DNA of 32,859 nt from Desulfobacteraceae bacterium (GCA_003353855.1 PIVS01000010.1:1-32859), one strand, 5' to 3'; positions 24,081 to 32,857 are shown, counted from the first letter of the stretch. Numbers and translations are program-made. The notes: generated by a model not told the origin, from the sequence alone.

Positions 24081-27000
24081 ATGATAGATAAAATAATTGA
24101 GTGGTCCGTAAACAACAAATTCATGGTGGTCCTGGCAACTTTTTTCGTCATTGTCGGCGGAATTCTGGCCATGATCAACACGCCTCTGGATGCCATACCC
24201 GATCTTTCCGATGTCCAGGTAATCATCTATACGGAATACCCGGGCCAGGCCCCCCAAGTGGTGGAAGACCAGGTCACCTATCCATTGACAACCGCTATGC
24301 TCAGTGTACCTTTTGCCAAAGTGGTCAGGGGATATTCCTTTTTTGGTGTTTCTTTTGTCTACCTCATTTTTGAAGACGGTACCGATATCTACTGGGCCCG
24401 ATCCAGGGTAATGGAATATTTAAATTTTGTATCCGGTCGTCTACCTGACGGAGTCACCCCCAGCCTCGGGCCTGATGCCACTGGTGTGGGATGGGTCTAT
24501 GAATATATTTTAAAAGACACCACCGGTAAAACAGATCTGGCCGAACTGCGCTCCCTCCAGGACTGGTTTGTCCGCTACGAACTGACAGCCGTTCCAGGGG
24601 TGTCAGAAGTGGCCAGTATCGGCGGCTTTGTCAAACAATACCAGGTGGAGGTGGATCCTAACAAATTACTTTCTTATAATATTCCCATACAAAAGATCAA
24701 AAAAGCCATCCAGCGCTCCAATGCCGATGTGGGAGGTAAACTTATAGAGATGGGAGAAACCGAATTCATGGTCCGGGGCCTTGGATATATAAAATCGGTT
24801 GAAGACATTGAACAGGTTGCGGTCTCCGTTGATGACAAAGGCACCCCTATTTTATTAAAGGATATTGCCAATATCGGAATCGGGCCTGAGCTTCGTCGGG
24901 GAATTTTGGAGTGGAATGGCGAAGGTGAAACCGTTGGTGGTATCGTTATCATGCGGTTTGGTGAAAATGCTCTGGAGGTAATAAAACGGGTCAAAGAGAA
25001 ATTAAAAGATTTGGAAAAAGGATTGCCCGAAGGCGTCGAGATTGTCTCTGGATATGACAGATCCGCTTTAATTGAACGGGCGGTAGAAACCCTTAAAGTC
25101 AAGCTCACCGAAGAAATGATTGTGGTGGCCTTAATTTGTATCATATTCCTGCTTCATTTCAGATCTGCCTTTGTCGCCATTTTCACCCTTCCTGTTGGTA
25201 TATTGATGTCCTTTATGATCATGTTCCCCTTTGGTATTAATGCCAATATCATGAGCTTGGGCGGTATTGCCATCGCTATTGGTGTTATGGTGGATGCCTC
25301 CATCGTTATGGTTGAGAATGCCCATAAACACCTGGAACGGGATCGGGGCAAAAAAAGTCATACCCAGATCATCATCAATGCCTCCAAGGAAGTGGGACCC
25401 GCCTTGTTTTTCAGTCTTTTGATCATTACGGTTTCTTTTTTGCCCGTGTTCAGCCTTATGGAACAGTCGGGAAGACTTTTTAGACCCTTGGCCTATACCA
25501 AGACATCTGCCATGGCGGCTTCGTCTATTCTGGCTATTACCATCATTCCGGTGCTCATGACCTTTTTTGTCAGGGAAAACCCCATAGACCCTAAATTGCC
25601 GGGAAGACAAAAGACTAAAATCTGGATTCTTGCTTTGTCGGGTCCCCCTTTGGCTGTCATTATTGCCGGGTTTGCCGGCATTAAATTACCGGAACTAAGC
25701 CTTGTCTTTGCCCTTGGCTTTTCCATATTTCTTGGGATCTGTCTTTCTCCTCAAAAAATTATACCCGAGGGAAAAAATCCTTTGAACCGGTTCTTGATCC
25801 GAATATACCTACCAACAATTAAGCGGGTGCTAAAATGGCGGAAAATTACAGTATTGGTTTCCCTGGCCGCTATAGCCGTTACCTGGTACCCCATGAGCCG
25901 TGTGGGAAGTGAATTTATGCCGCCCTTAAACGAAGGGGATCTCTTGTACATGCCCACAACCCTGCCAGGTATTTCCATTACCAAGGCAAAGGAACTATTG
26001 CAGCAAACCGATAAGATCATCAAACGGTTTCCTGAAGTGAAAAGCGTCATGGGAAAAATCGGCCGGGCCGAGACCTCCACAGATCCGGCACCCCTGTCCA
26101 TGATCGAAACAGTGATCGTATTGAGGCCCCAGGTCGAGCATGAAATGATTGATAAAAAACGATTTTTTTCTAATTGGGCTGTCTGGTTGAAAAAACCACT
26201 GACCTGGGTCTGGCCGGAACAGGTAAAAGGAAAGATTCTCCATGAATGGCGAAAGAAACCAATCAAATGGTTTTATTCCAATTGGCCAAAGATATTTAAA
26301 GTTCCCTTTACCTGGATAATACCCCAGGAACGGTATATTACTATCCACGAACTGGCTGATGATCTGGAGCAGGCCGTTAAGTTTCCCGGGCTTACAAATG
26401 CCTGGACCATGCCCATTAAGACCCGTATAGATATGCTCTCCACAGGCATCAAAACCCCGGTGGGTATTAAGATCATGGGACCAGATCTTGAGATCCTGGC
26501 CAACCTCGGCGAACAGATTGAGGCACTGCTTAGAAATAAAAAAGGGACTATGTCCGTATTCTCCGAGCGGGTCACCGGAGGCAATTACCTTGATTTTACC
26601 ATCAAAAGAGAAGAGATCGCCCGGTACGGTCTCCATGTACAGGATGTCCAAGACATTATAAAAACGGCCATCGGAGGTATGAATGTGACCTATACAATTG
26701 AGGGCCTGGAAAGATATCCGGTCAATCTGCGTTACAATAGAGAGTTCCGTGATAATATTGACATGATCAAACGAGTATTGATCCCCACCCCGTCCGGAGC
26801 CCAGGTGCCCTTAACCCAATTGGCTGATATTTCCATTAAAAAGGGGCCTGCCGGTATCAAGAGTGAAAACTCCAAACGGAGTGCCTGGGTCTTTGTGGAC
26901 ATTAAAAACATGGATATTGGTACCTATGTGAAACAGGCCCGCAAAATGGTAGATGAGAACATTGAGCTACCATCGGGATACTCACTGGTCTGGTCGGGCC

Positions 27001-27563
27001 AATATGAATATATGGAAAAGGCCAGAAAAACGTTGAACATCATTATCCCGGCCACCCTGCTGGTGATTTTTATTCTGCTTTTTATCCACTTTAACAATAT
27101 CATTGAAGTGGTTATTGTAATGGCCAGCCTTCCTTTTGCCCTTCTGGGCGGGTTCTGGCTTATCTATCTTCTGGGCTATAATATGTCCGTTGCCGTGGGC
27201 GTCGGGTTCATTGCCCTGGCAGGTCTTTCTACGGAAACCGGTATTGTCATGCTGGTCTACCTGGATGAAGTTTTTAAACGGAAAAAAGAAGAAAACCGAA
27301 TGAAAACAGCCGCAGACCTCAATGCCTCCATTGTTGAAGGGGCTGTAGAGAGGGTCCGCCCCTTAATCATGACCGTTGCCACCACCCTGATTGGTCTTTT
27401 GCCGGTTATGTATGGTAGTGGAGCTGGCTCCCAAATCATGAAACGGATCGCAGCCCCCATGGTGGGTGGGCTTATCTCCTCCACTATTATGACATTAATC
27501 ATCATCCCGGTGTTCTACGATATATGGAAAACCCGGGAAATTAACAACAAAAACAAACCTTAA
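24081..27563 (+). CDS. cusA: CusA-like heavy-metal efflux RND pump with enlarged periplasmic insert
   Basis: This 1160-residue HME-RND transporter is longer than E. coli CusA (1047). The proton-relay Asp is at D405 (GVMVDASIVMVENAHK). The Met triad of Cu(I)/Ag(I) pumps is kept: M624 (GDLLYM), M674 (APLSM) and M785 (RIDMLSTGIK). The first two are 50 apart, as in E. coli M573 and M623. About 60 extra residues lie between the second and third Met. They contain two Trp-rich copies, FFSNWAVWLKKPLTWVWPEQ (695-714) and FYSNWPKIFKVPFTWIIPQE (731-750). A further short hydrophobic insert is near 510-550. It exports periplasmic or cytoplasmic metal by proton antiport with the adaptor upstream. An AAGGA site precedes the ATG. 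Confidence 0.95.
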   Translation: MIDKIIEWSVNNKFMVVLATFFVIVGGILAMINTPLDAIPDLSDVQVIIYTEYPGQAPQVVEDQVTYPLTTAMLSVPFAKVVRGYSFFGVSFVYLIFEDGTDIYWARSRVMEYLNFVSGRLPDGVTPSLGPDATGVGWVYEYILKDTTGKTDLAELRSLQDWFVRYELTAVPGVSEVASIGGFVKQYQVEVDPNKLLSYNIPIQKIKKAIQRSNADVGGKLIEMGETEFMVRGLGYIKSVEDIEQVAVSVDDKGTPILLKDIANIGIGPELRRGILEWNGEGETVGGIVIMRFGENALEVIKRVKEKLKDLEKGLPEGVEIVSGYDRSALIERAVETLKVKLTEEMIVVALICIIFLLHFRSAFVAIFTLPVGILMSFMIMFPFGINANIMSLGGIAIAIGVMVDASIVMVENAHKHLERDRGKKSHTQIIINASKEVGPALFFSLLIITVSFLPVFSLMEQSGRLFRPLAYTKTSAMAASSILAITIIPVLMTFFVRENPIDPKLPGRQKTKIWILALSGPPLAVIIAGFAGIKLPELSLVFALGFSIFLGICLSPQKIIPEGKNPLNRFLIRIYLPTIKRVLKWRKITVLVSLAAIAVTWYPMSRVGSEFMPPLNEGDLLYMPTTLPGISITKAKELLQQTDKIIKRFPEVKSVMGKIGRAETSTDPAPLSMIETVIVLRPQVEHEMIDKKRFFSNWAVWLKKPLTWVWPEQVKGKILHEWRKKPIKWFYSNWPKIFKVPFTWIIPQERYITIHELADDLEQAVKFPGLTNAWTMPIKTRIDMLSTGIKTPVGIKIMGPDLEILANLGEQIEALLRNKKGTMSVFSERVTGGNYLDFTIKREEIARYGLHVQDVQDIIKTAIGGMNVTYTIEGLERYPVNLRYNREFRDNIDMIKRVLIPTPSGAQVPLTQLADISIKKGPAGIKSENSKRSAWVFVDIKNMDIGTYVKQARKMVDENIELPSGYSLVWSGQYEYMEKARKTLNIIIPATLLVIFILLFIHFNNIIEVVIVMASLPFALLGGFWLIYLLGYNMSVAVGVGFIALAGLSTETGIVMLVYLDEVFKRKKEENRMKTAADLNASIVEGAVERVRPLIMTVATTLIGLLPVMYGSGAGSQIMKRIAAPMVGGLISSTIMTLIIIPVFYDIWKTREINNKNKP

Positions 27564-27579
27564 AAAAAGGATCTTACCC

Positions 27580-28038
27580 ATGAACTCAATTTTGAAACCC
27601 ATTATTACCATTACTTTTACCGCATTACTATTAACCAGTGCTGCCTTCGCCGGTGATGACATGAAAAACCACGACATGTCTTCGTCAGATAAAATCGGAG
27701 ACCTTTTCCATGAATCCATAGTGGACGGTTATATGCTTTCTTATTACCTCATGGATCTTCGTGATCAGAAAGACGCTGACAAAAAAGATATGGATAAGCC
27801 CCATCACATCATGGTTTATATCATGGATAAAGATCATAAACCCGTTCATGAGGGAAAGGTCGGATTCATGATCAAGAAGGATGATATGGCACCCCCCCAG
27901 AAAGCCATGGCCATGTACATGAGCAAAGGATTCGGTATTACGGCTGATATGAAACAAAAAGGAGTATACTCCATTACTGCCAAGGCACTGTTGGGAGATG
28001 CCAAACTCATAGACAGCTTTACCTATGAGATGAAATAA
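27580..28038 (+). CDS. Periplasmic Met/His-rich protein, likely metal chaperone
   Basis: The 152-residue protein has a clear signal peptide (MNSILKPIITITFTALLLTSAAFA) followed by GDDMKNHDMSSSDK. Its mature part is rich in Met, His, Asp and Lys (DKPHHIMVYIMDKDHKPVHEGKVGFMIKKDDMAPPQKAMAMYMSKGF). It has no cysteine. The beta-rich C-terminal half resembles FixH/YtkA-like or CusF-functional analogues in layout only; I do not recognise the family. It starts 16 bp after the pump gene, so delivery or buffering of Cu/Ag for the CusA-like pump is the natural inference. Confidence 0.8.
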   Translation: MNSILKPIITITFTALLLTSAAFAGDDMKNHDMSSSDKIGDLFHESIVDGYMLSYYLMDLRDQKDADKKDMDKPHHIMVYIMDKDHKPVHEGKVGFMIKKDDMAPPQKAMAMYMSKGFGITADMKQKGVYSITAKALLGDAKLIDSFTYEMK

Positions 28039-28050
28039 TACCTTTAATCT

Positions 28051-28092
28051 CCAAAGGACACGGAGAGTCTGAAAATTTGCCGTGTCCTTTGG
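28051..28092 (+). repeat. Strong intra-operon hairpin between chaperone and cytochrome genes
   Basis: CCAAAGGACACGG (28051-28063) pairs perfectly over 13 bp with CCGTGTCCTTTGG (28080-28092), with a 16-nt loop. It is followed by ACGTCAATTAATT rather than a T run, so it may be a weak terminator, an RNA-processing or stabilising element, or a regulator site. It would lower or uncouple expression of the downstream cytochrome gene. Confidence 0.75.
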
Positions 28093-28118
28093 ACGTCAAT
28101 TAATTAGGAGCCCAAAAG

Positions 28119-28583
28119 ATGAAAGGTTACCGAAAACATGCGTCTACCTTGATGCTGATTTTTTTTCTTTTATCTGGGTCCTATCTATGGGCCCAAGGAG
28201 ACAAGCAAAAAAAGCCAAAAGAACAAGGAATGCACCACTGGACAGCACCACAGGAGGAAAAACTTCGCATTAACCCCATTCCTCTGACAGACGAATCCAT
28301 TCTTCGAGGCAAGAATCTGTACACCAAAGACTGCACAGGCTGTCATGGTGTTAAAGGTGACGGAAAAGGGCCGGATGCATCATATATAACTCCAAGGCCC
28401 AGCAACCTTAAGGCCATGGCCGGCCATCATCGAGATGGGGGTCTGTCCTGGAAAATCAGGAAGGGTAAAGGAGCCATGCCTGCCTGGGAAGAACTCTTTT
28501 CTGAAGAACAAATATGGGATCTTGTTAATTATATTCAGAGCCTGAAATCCTTTGATCAAAAGACTCCTTTGAAACAAGAATAG
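28119..28583 (+). CDS. Periplasmic monohaem c-type cytochrome
   Basis: The 154-residue protein has a signal peptide (STLMLIFFLLSGSYLWAQG), one haem motif CTGCH (YTKDCTGCHGVKGDGKG) and a likely axial Met in GKGAMPAWEELFSEEQIWDLVNYIQ. This is the class I cytochrome_CBB3-type pattern. It has an AGGAG ribosome site and is the last gene in the efflux direction. A Met/His/Lys-rich stretch (KQKKPKEQGMHHW) precedes the domain. Such cytochromes accept or donate electrons in the periplasm; a role in metal redox chemistry is a guess from position. The hairpin upstream may give it separate expression. Confidence 0.9.
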   Translation: MKGYRKHASTLMLIFFLLSGSYLWAQGDKQKKPKEQGMHHWTAPQEEKLRINPIPLTDESILRGKNLYTKDCTGCHGVKGDGKGPDASYITPRPSNLKAMAGHHRDGGLSWKIRKGKGAMPAWEELFSEEQIWDLVNYIQSLKSFDQKTPLKQE

Positions 28584-28619
28584 GTTTTGAGGTCACCACG
28601 CCATTTGGAGGAGAAGGAA

Positions 28620-30008
28620 TCACTTTTCCCCCTTGGGTAGTATGTGGTCAAGGGACAGGTGATGTCGTTTCATTTTATTGTTCAGAGTTGTTCGGGTGAT
28701 ATTCAAAATTTTGGACGCTTCACTCTTATTCCCTTTTGTTTGTTTTAAGGTCTCAACAAGTGCCAGGCTTTCAATTTCATCAAGGGACTTTCCGCCCAGG
28801 GATAACTGAGTTTTAAACGAGGCTTCCGGACGATACTCTTTCATCACATTTATCGGCAGGTCCTTTTCAGATACATATTGCCCCATGGATAAAATGACGG
28901 CTCTTTCAATGGCATTTTCAAGTTCTCGCACATTGCCGGGCCATTGATATTTTGTCAGGGCATCCATTGCCATGGGGGTGAATCCCTTCAGGGCTTTCCT
29001 GTTCTTTTTGGTATATTTTTTTAGAAATTTTTGAGATAGAAGGGGGACATCGCCTGTTCGGTCTTCTAGCGGCGGGATCTCTATGTTTACAACATTCAGG
29101 CGGTAAAATAGATCTTCTCTGAAGGTCTTTTTTTTGACTTCTTTTCCCAGATTACGGTTTGTTGCGGCAATAATACGAACATTCACTTTTATGGTTTTGT
29201 CGCTGCCTACACTTTGAATCTCTTTTTCCTGAATGGCTCTGAGCAACTTTACCTGCATGGAAAGAGGCATCTCTCCGATTTCATCTAAAAAAATAGACCC
29301 CTTATCCGCCTGTCTGAACAGGCCGTCACGTTTCTTGTCCGCACCGGTGAAAGCTCCTTTTTCATGACCAAACAATTCTGATTCCAGAAGGGTTTCGGTC
29401 AAGGCAGCACAATTTACAACCACCAGCATGTGGTCTCGCCGGTAACTGGTTTTGTGGATCGCCTTTGCAAAAAGTTCTTTGCCTGTGCCACTTTCACCAG
29501 TAATAAGAATATTGGCATCAGATTTGGCTGTGATTTTAGCTGTTTCCATGACCCTTTCCATGGTCCGGCTTGATCCAATGATGTCCGAAAAACTGCTTCC
29601 TGATAAAAGTTTCTCTTTAAGGACCTTATTTTCTATGGATAGCTTTAAATGGCTCATGGCCCTGTCGATTATAATTTTAAGTTCTTCAAAATTTAGCGGT
29701 TTGGTTAAATAATCATAGGCCCCAAGCTTCATGGCTTCTACTGCTTTGTCCACTGAGGAATACGCCGTCATAATAATGATAGGGATGGATGGATTGAATT
29801 CTTTGATCTGTTGTAATGCCTCTATACCATCAATACTGGACATCCTGACGTCCATAAGAATCAAATCATAGGGATTTTCTCGGGCTGACTCTATGGCCTG
29901 GCCTCCATCGGTTGCCTTTTCAACCTTGTGACCCAAGCTGCCCAGAACGGTATTGAGCATGGTAAGATGCCCTAAATCATCATCTACGACTAAGATACGT
30001 CCTTTCAT
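28620..30008 (-). CDS. Sigma-54-dependent response regulator (NtrC/ZraR family)
   Basis: The 462-residue protein has a receiver domain (1-120) with phospho-acceptor D53 in LILMDVRM. The AAA+ domain (~143-370) has Walker A GESGTGKE (171-178), GAFTGA (218-223, the sigma-54 contact loop) and DEIGEMP. The C-terminal Fis-type helix-turn-helix reads NKSEASKILNITRTTLNNKMKRH. It should activate sigma-54 promoters from upstream sites after phosphorylation by the kinase, whose gene overlaps it by 4 bp. The sigma-54 promoter with palindromes at 19119-19268 is the obvious target; 16492 is a second candidate. It converges on the cytochrome gene with a 36-bp gap without a terminator. Confidence 0.95.
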   Translation of the reverse strand: MKGRILVVDDDLGHLTMLNTVLGSLGHKVEKATDGGQAIESARENPYDLILMDVRMSSIDGIEALQQIKEFNPSIPIIIMTAYSSVDKAVEAMKLGAYDYLTKPLNFEELKIIIDRAMSHLKLSIENKVLKEKLLSGSSFSDIIGSSRTMERVMETAKITAKSDANILITGESGTGKELFAKAIHKTSYRRDHMLVVVNCAALTETLLESELFGHEKGAFTGADKKRDGLFRQADKGSIFLDEIGEMPLSMQVKLLRAIQEKEIQSVGSDKTIKVNVRIIAATNRNLGKEVKKKTFREDLFYRLNVVNIEIPPLEDRTGDVPLLSQKFLKKYTKKNRKALKGFTPMAMDALTKYQWPGNVRELENAIERAVILSMGQYVSEKDLPINVMKEYRPEASFKTQLSLGGKSLDEIESLALVETLKQTKGNKSEASKILNITRTTLNNKMKRHHLSLDHILPKGEK

Positions 30009-31756
30009 ATCGGGTTTTCCTTTTCCCCAGTAATGGGCAATGACATTGAAATTGTTGTGCCATAGTTTTCTGTGCTTTCTACCTGTATAAAACCATTGTG
30101 GTTTTCTATAATTTTATGGGCAATGGCCAACCCCAGACCGGTACCTTTATTTTTAGTGGTAAAATAGGGGTCAAATATATGTTTTAAATTTTCCACGGGG
30201 ATCCCCCCCCCCGTATCAGATACATTAATAATAATGCTTGATCCTTTTTTTTCTGCCTGCGCTATAAGATTGCCTCCTTCGGCCATGGCTTGAATGGCAT
30301 TGAGATATAAATTTAAGAGAACCTGAGTCAACCGGTCCGGGTCCGCTTTAAGATCCGGCAGGTCTGATTTTATAATTTTTTTAATTTGAATACCAGCGGT
30401 TTCGGCTTCGTGAGTGACAATTCGTATGGAATGATCAATCAAGTCTCTTACCTTGATTTTTTTAAATTTGAGATCAGAGGGCCTTGCAAATTCAAGGAGC
30501 TCGGAAATCACACGATTTACCCGGTCCACCTCTTCTGCCATGAGATTTGCGGCTTGTTTATTTTCACTGCTGTCCTCGAACAGGCTGCCAAAATAGGTGA
30601 CATACCCTTTTATAGAGCTTAACGGGTTTCTAATTTCATGGGCAATACCAGCGGCCAGGTTTCCAACTGTGGCCAGTTTTTCAATGCGCTGTGTTTTTAT
30701 TTCCAGTTCCCTGATTTCTGTTAAATCTTTAAGAACAATCATAAAACCAATGTATTTTCCACCTTCTCCGTGGATGTCTGTTGCACTGACAGCCACCGGA
30801 ACCGATTTGTTTTTTTCTATTAAAAGACAAATCTCTTTTTCTGCTACCGGCTGGCCTGATTTGATCATACCATGCAAACTCCATATATTATCTGGAAGAA
30901 GCTCTTTGGCATCCACACCTTGCACTGCCTGTTCATTTGTCCCAAGAAGATCCCATGCAACAGCATTGCTGTATATGACCCGATACCGGGTATCCATAAC
31001 AAGAATCCCTACAGGCAGATGGGTTACCACTTCCGATGCCAGTTTTTGGGTGTCCTGAAGAAGTTTGCGAGAACGGGTATAGTTTTGTGCCCAGAAGAGT
31101 GAGATAACCCCTGCAAGACCGAGAGAAAAAATAATTGCGGCCATCACAATATTATGTTTCAAATCTTCTCTCATGGCTATTTCAAAAGGGGCGATATTCA
31201 TTCCAATAAAAATATAGGGGCGATTGGTAGGGTCCAGAATTTTTCGGGTTGTGACACTGTTTCCCCAGTCTTGATGATCATGCCCCGGATGGTCGAAAAT
31301 CGGCAAAAAGGTCTTGTATACTTCAAAATATTTTATCCCGTTCTCCTGGCCCACTATTCTCCATTGGGGCAGGTTGGATGGGGAAAGGATCTCTAAAATA
31401 TCGGAATCTACAAATTTTTTCCCAATCAGAGATTTTTTATTATGGGCAAGAATTACCCCTGAACTATCCACTATGCTAATATAAGAAATATCAGACTGCC
31501 CAGCAGTCTCCTCCAGAAGTACCTGTAAATGAATTTCATTTGCAAACACCCCCATTTTTCCCATCATACCCATCATACCGGTGCGTGTGCCTGCTTCAAA
31601 GGAACGAATCAGAGCAGCCCCCTTTTCTTTCAAAAGCTGTCCCATCTGCTCTTTATCCCGATTGTAATTAACAACCCCCAAGAATCCCACAACCGTAATA
31701 AGAACCAAACTGATCCCAATGGTCATCCAGGGGGATATATGAATTTTAGATTTCAT
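30005..31756 (-). CDS. Membrane sensor histidine kinase with Met- and His-rich periplasmic motifs (ZraS-like)
   Basis: The 583-residue kinase has TM1 (~11-30), a periplasmic sensor (~31-202), TM2 (~203-223), PAS (~240-350), HisKA with H373 in AAGIAHEIRNPLSS and HATPase_c (NLYLNAIQAM, DTGGGIPVE, GTGLGLA). The sensor begins with GTRTGMMGMMGKMG (five Met in residues 61-68) and later has DHPGHDHQD (H156, H159, H161). Both could bind Cu(I)/Ag(I) or similar ions. The layout resembles ZraS-type kinases of metal stress and of related sensors in Desulfobacterota. It is first in a two-gene operon with the regulator. The promoter was not identified. Confidence 0.93.
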   Translation of the reverse strand: MKSKIHISPWMTIGISLVLITVVGFLGVVNYNRDKEQMGQLLKEKGAALIRSFEAGTRTGMMGMMGKMGVFANEIHLQVLLEETAGQSDISYISIVDSSGVILAHNKKSLIGKKFVDSDILEILSPSNLPQWRIVGQENGIKYFEVYKTFLPIFDHPGHDHQDWGNSVTTRKILDPTNRPYIFIGMNIAPFEIAMREDLKHNIVMAAIIFSLGLAGVISLFWAQNYTRSRKLLQDTQKLASEVVTHLPVGILVMDTRYRVIYSNAVAWDLLGTNEQAVQGVDAKELLPDNIWSLHGMIKSGQPVAEKEICLLIEKNKSVPVAVSATDIHGEGGKYIGFMIVLKDLTEIRELEIKTQRIEKLATVGNLAAGIAHEIRNPLSSIKGYVTYFGSLFEDSSENKQAANLMAEEVDRVNRVISELLEFARPSDLKFKKIKVRDLIDHSIRIVTHEAETAGIQIKKIIKSDLPDLKADPDRLTQVLLNLYLNAIQAMAEGGNLIAQAEKKGSSIIINVSDTGGGIPVENLKHIFDPYFTTKNKGTGLGLAIAHKIIENHNGFIQVESTENYGTTISMSLPITGEKENPI

Positions 31757-31914
31757 AGGTGCACCTGATTAAAAATTAAACATTTTCTCAAATGATTGGA
31801 TAATTATTAAACACCTTCAGAAAATTAACAAGATATTTCCTAAGTGAAGGAACCGCACGTTACATTTACAAAAAAAACGGACAACTATTGGTAAGTCATC
31901 CGAATGAAAAATCG

Positions 31915-31949
31915 TCACTGTATCTACTGGGGATACGTAGATACAGTGA
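31915..31949 (-). terminator. Terminator of the 31972-32463 gene
   Basis: A perfect 13-bp stem (TCACTGTATCTAC / GTAGATACAGTGA) with a 9-nt loop lies just past the - strand stop at 31972. Read on the - strand it is followed by CGATTTTTC, a short T run. It also insulates the kinase operon downstream from read-through. Confidence 0.75.
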
Positions 31950-31971
31950 GGAAAATTTGCTGATGAAAGGC

Positions 31972-32463
31972 TTATACGTTATCGTTTGGCCGATAGGGGC
32001 TGAACACCTTTAGTTTATTGTTGGATTCAAATCTCACGATTGTGGACCGATACTCTGAAAACCAAAGGCCGATCTGATTGCCACCTGAATTCAGTATTCT
32101 CCCGTATATTACAGGGCCCCCTCGTATGGGCATGAGATTATTAATCTTTTTACCGATTTTATTTTTAAACTCAATTTTATGCCAAAATTTACTATTCAGT
32201 GTGTATTTGGGGTCGATTCCTATAACAGCATAGGGCAGGTTGGATCGGCCGGTATAATAATAATTGTACTCTGTAGATAATTGATTTTGTTTAAAAAGGC
32301 TTTCAACAGCAAGGTCAGCACGAGTTACAGCATACTCACCCGGACTTCCAGCAAAGGCTACCTGAAAATAAAGCATGGTAAAAAGTCCGATTGAAAATAG
32401 AATAGTTGTCCTAATGATATTTCCTTTTTGTTTTAACCAATTTATTTTATATGATTTTTTCAT
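31972..32463 (-). CDS. Exported protein of unknown function
   Basis: The 163-residue protein begins with a basic N terminus and a hydrophobic segment ending at a signal-peptidase-like site (ILFSIGLFTMLYFQVAFAGS). The mature part is rich in Asn, Tyr and Lys, has no Cys, and appears beta-rich (YNYYYTGRSNLPYAVIGIDPKYTL, GGPVIYGRILNSGGNQIGLWFSEYRSTIVRF). It is unrecognised. GGGAGG at good spacing precedes the ATG and a strong terminator follows, so it is likely a real monocistronic gene. Position next to the kinase does not establish a link. Confidence 0.75.
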   Translation of the reverse strand: MKKSYKINWLKQKGNIIRTTILFSIGLFTMLYFQVAFAGSPGEYAVTRADLAVESLFKQNQLSTEYNYYYTGRSNLPYAVIGIDPKYTLNSKFWHKIEFKNKIGKKINNLMPIRGGPVIYGRILNSGGNQIGLWFSEYRSTIVRFESNNKLKVFSPYRPNDNV

Positions 32464-32767
32464 AACAATCCTCCCTTCTTAAATGATATACGCAATCTGT
32501 AAAATTGCTGTGTTGAAAATGAAAAATGCATAACTCATACCAACAGTGCAAGCTTGGATATATTACTTTTTTAAAAAAATGGAATAGTGATCGAATGGAT
32601 TTTTTTCTGATAGCGAATATTGATGGTATAATTTCTGACCAACGATGATTTCAAAATAGGCAGGACTGGAAGAAGCAATGTTGAGGGTGGAGCTGTCCGT
32701 TTTGAGCAAACTTTTCCAAGATTGAAAGTTGCGACTAAGTAATGAAAACAAAATAAACTGACCATAA
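32464..32767. other. AT-rich spacer without a convincing gene
   Basis: It holds the upstream region of the 31972-32463 gene. Two overlapping - strand ORFs are tracked here (32563-32820 and 32571-32765), but neither has a clear ribosome site or family features. The first is out of frame with the gene that enters from the window end. A decayed 3' extension of that gene is possible. Confidence 0.4.
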
Positions 32768-32857
32768 TTATGTTTTCCCCGGTATCGCTCTATAATTCCA
32801 CTGCCCCAGATAATCATCAAAAACTATTCTCATGGTCTCTTTAAAATTATCAGCATA
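32768..32857 (-). CDS. C-terminal end of an unidentified - strand gene (partial)
   Basis: The frame entering from the right edge reads YADNFKETMRIVFDDYLGQW then NYRAIPGKT and stops at TAA (32770-32768). Composition is protein-like (amphipathic, aromatic). It is too short and cut by the window to identify; the frame is not in the ORF track. Confidence 0.45.
   Translation of the reverse strand, partial: YADNFKETMRIVFDDYLGQWNYRAIPGKT

Noticed and set aside
25995-26651. 218-residue - strand ORF inside the pump gene
   Set aside because: Antisense shadow of a strongly conserved RND coding frame.
31916-31948. Possible operator palindrome for the kinase operon
   Set aside because: On the - strand it directly follows a stop codon and is trailed by a T run, so a terminator explains it better.
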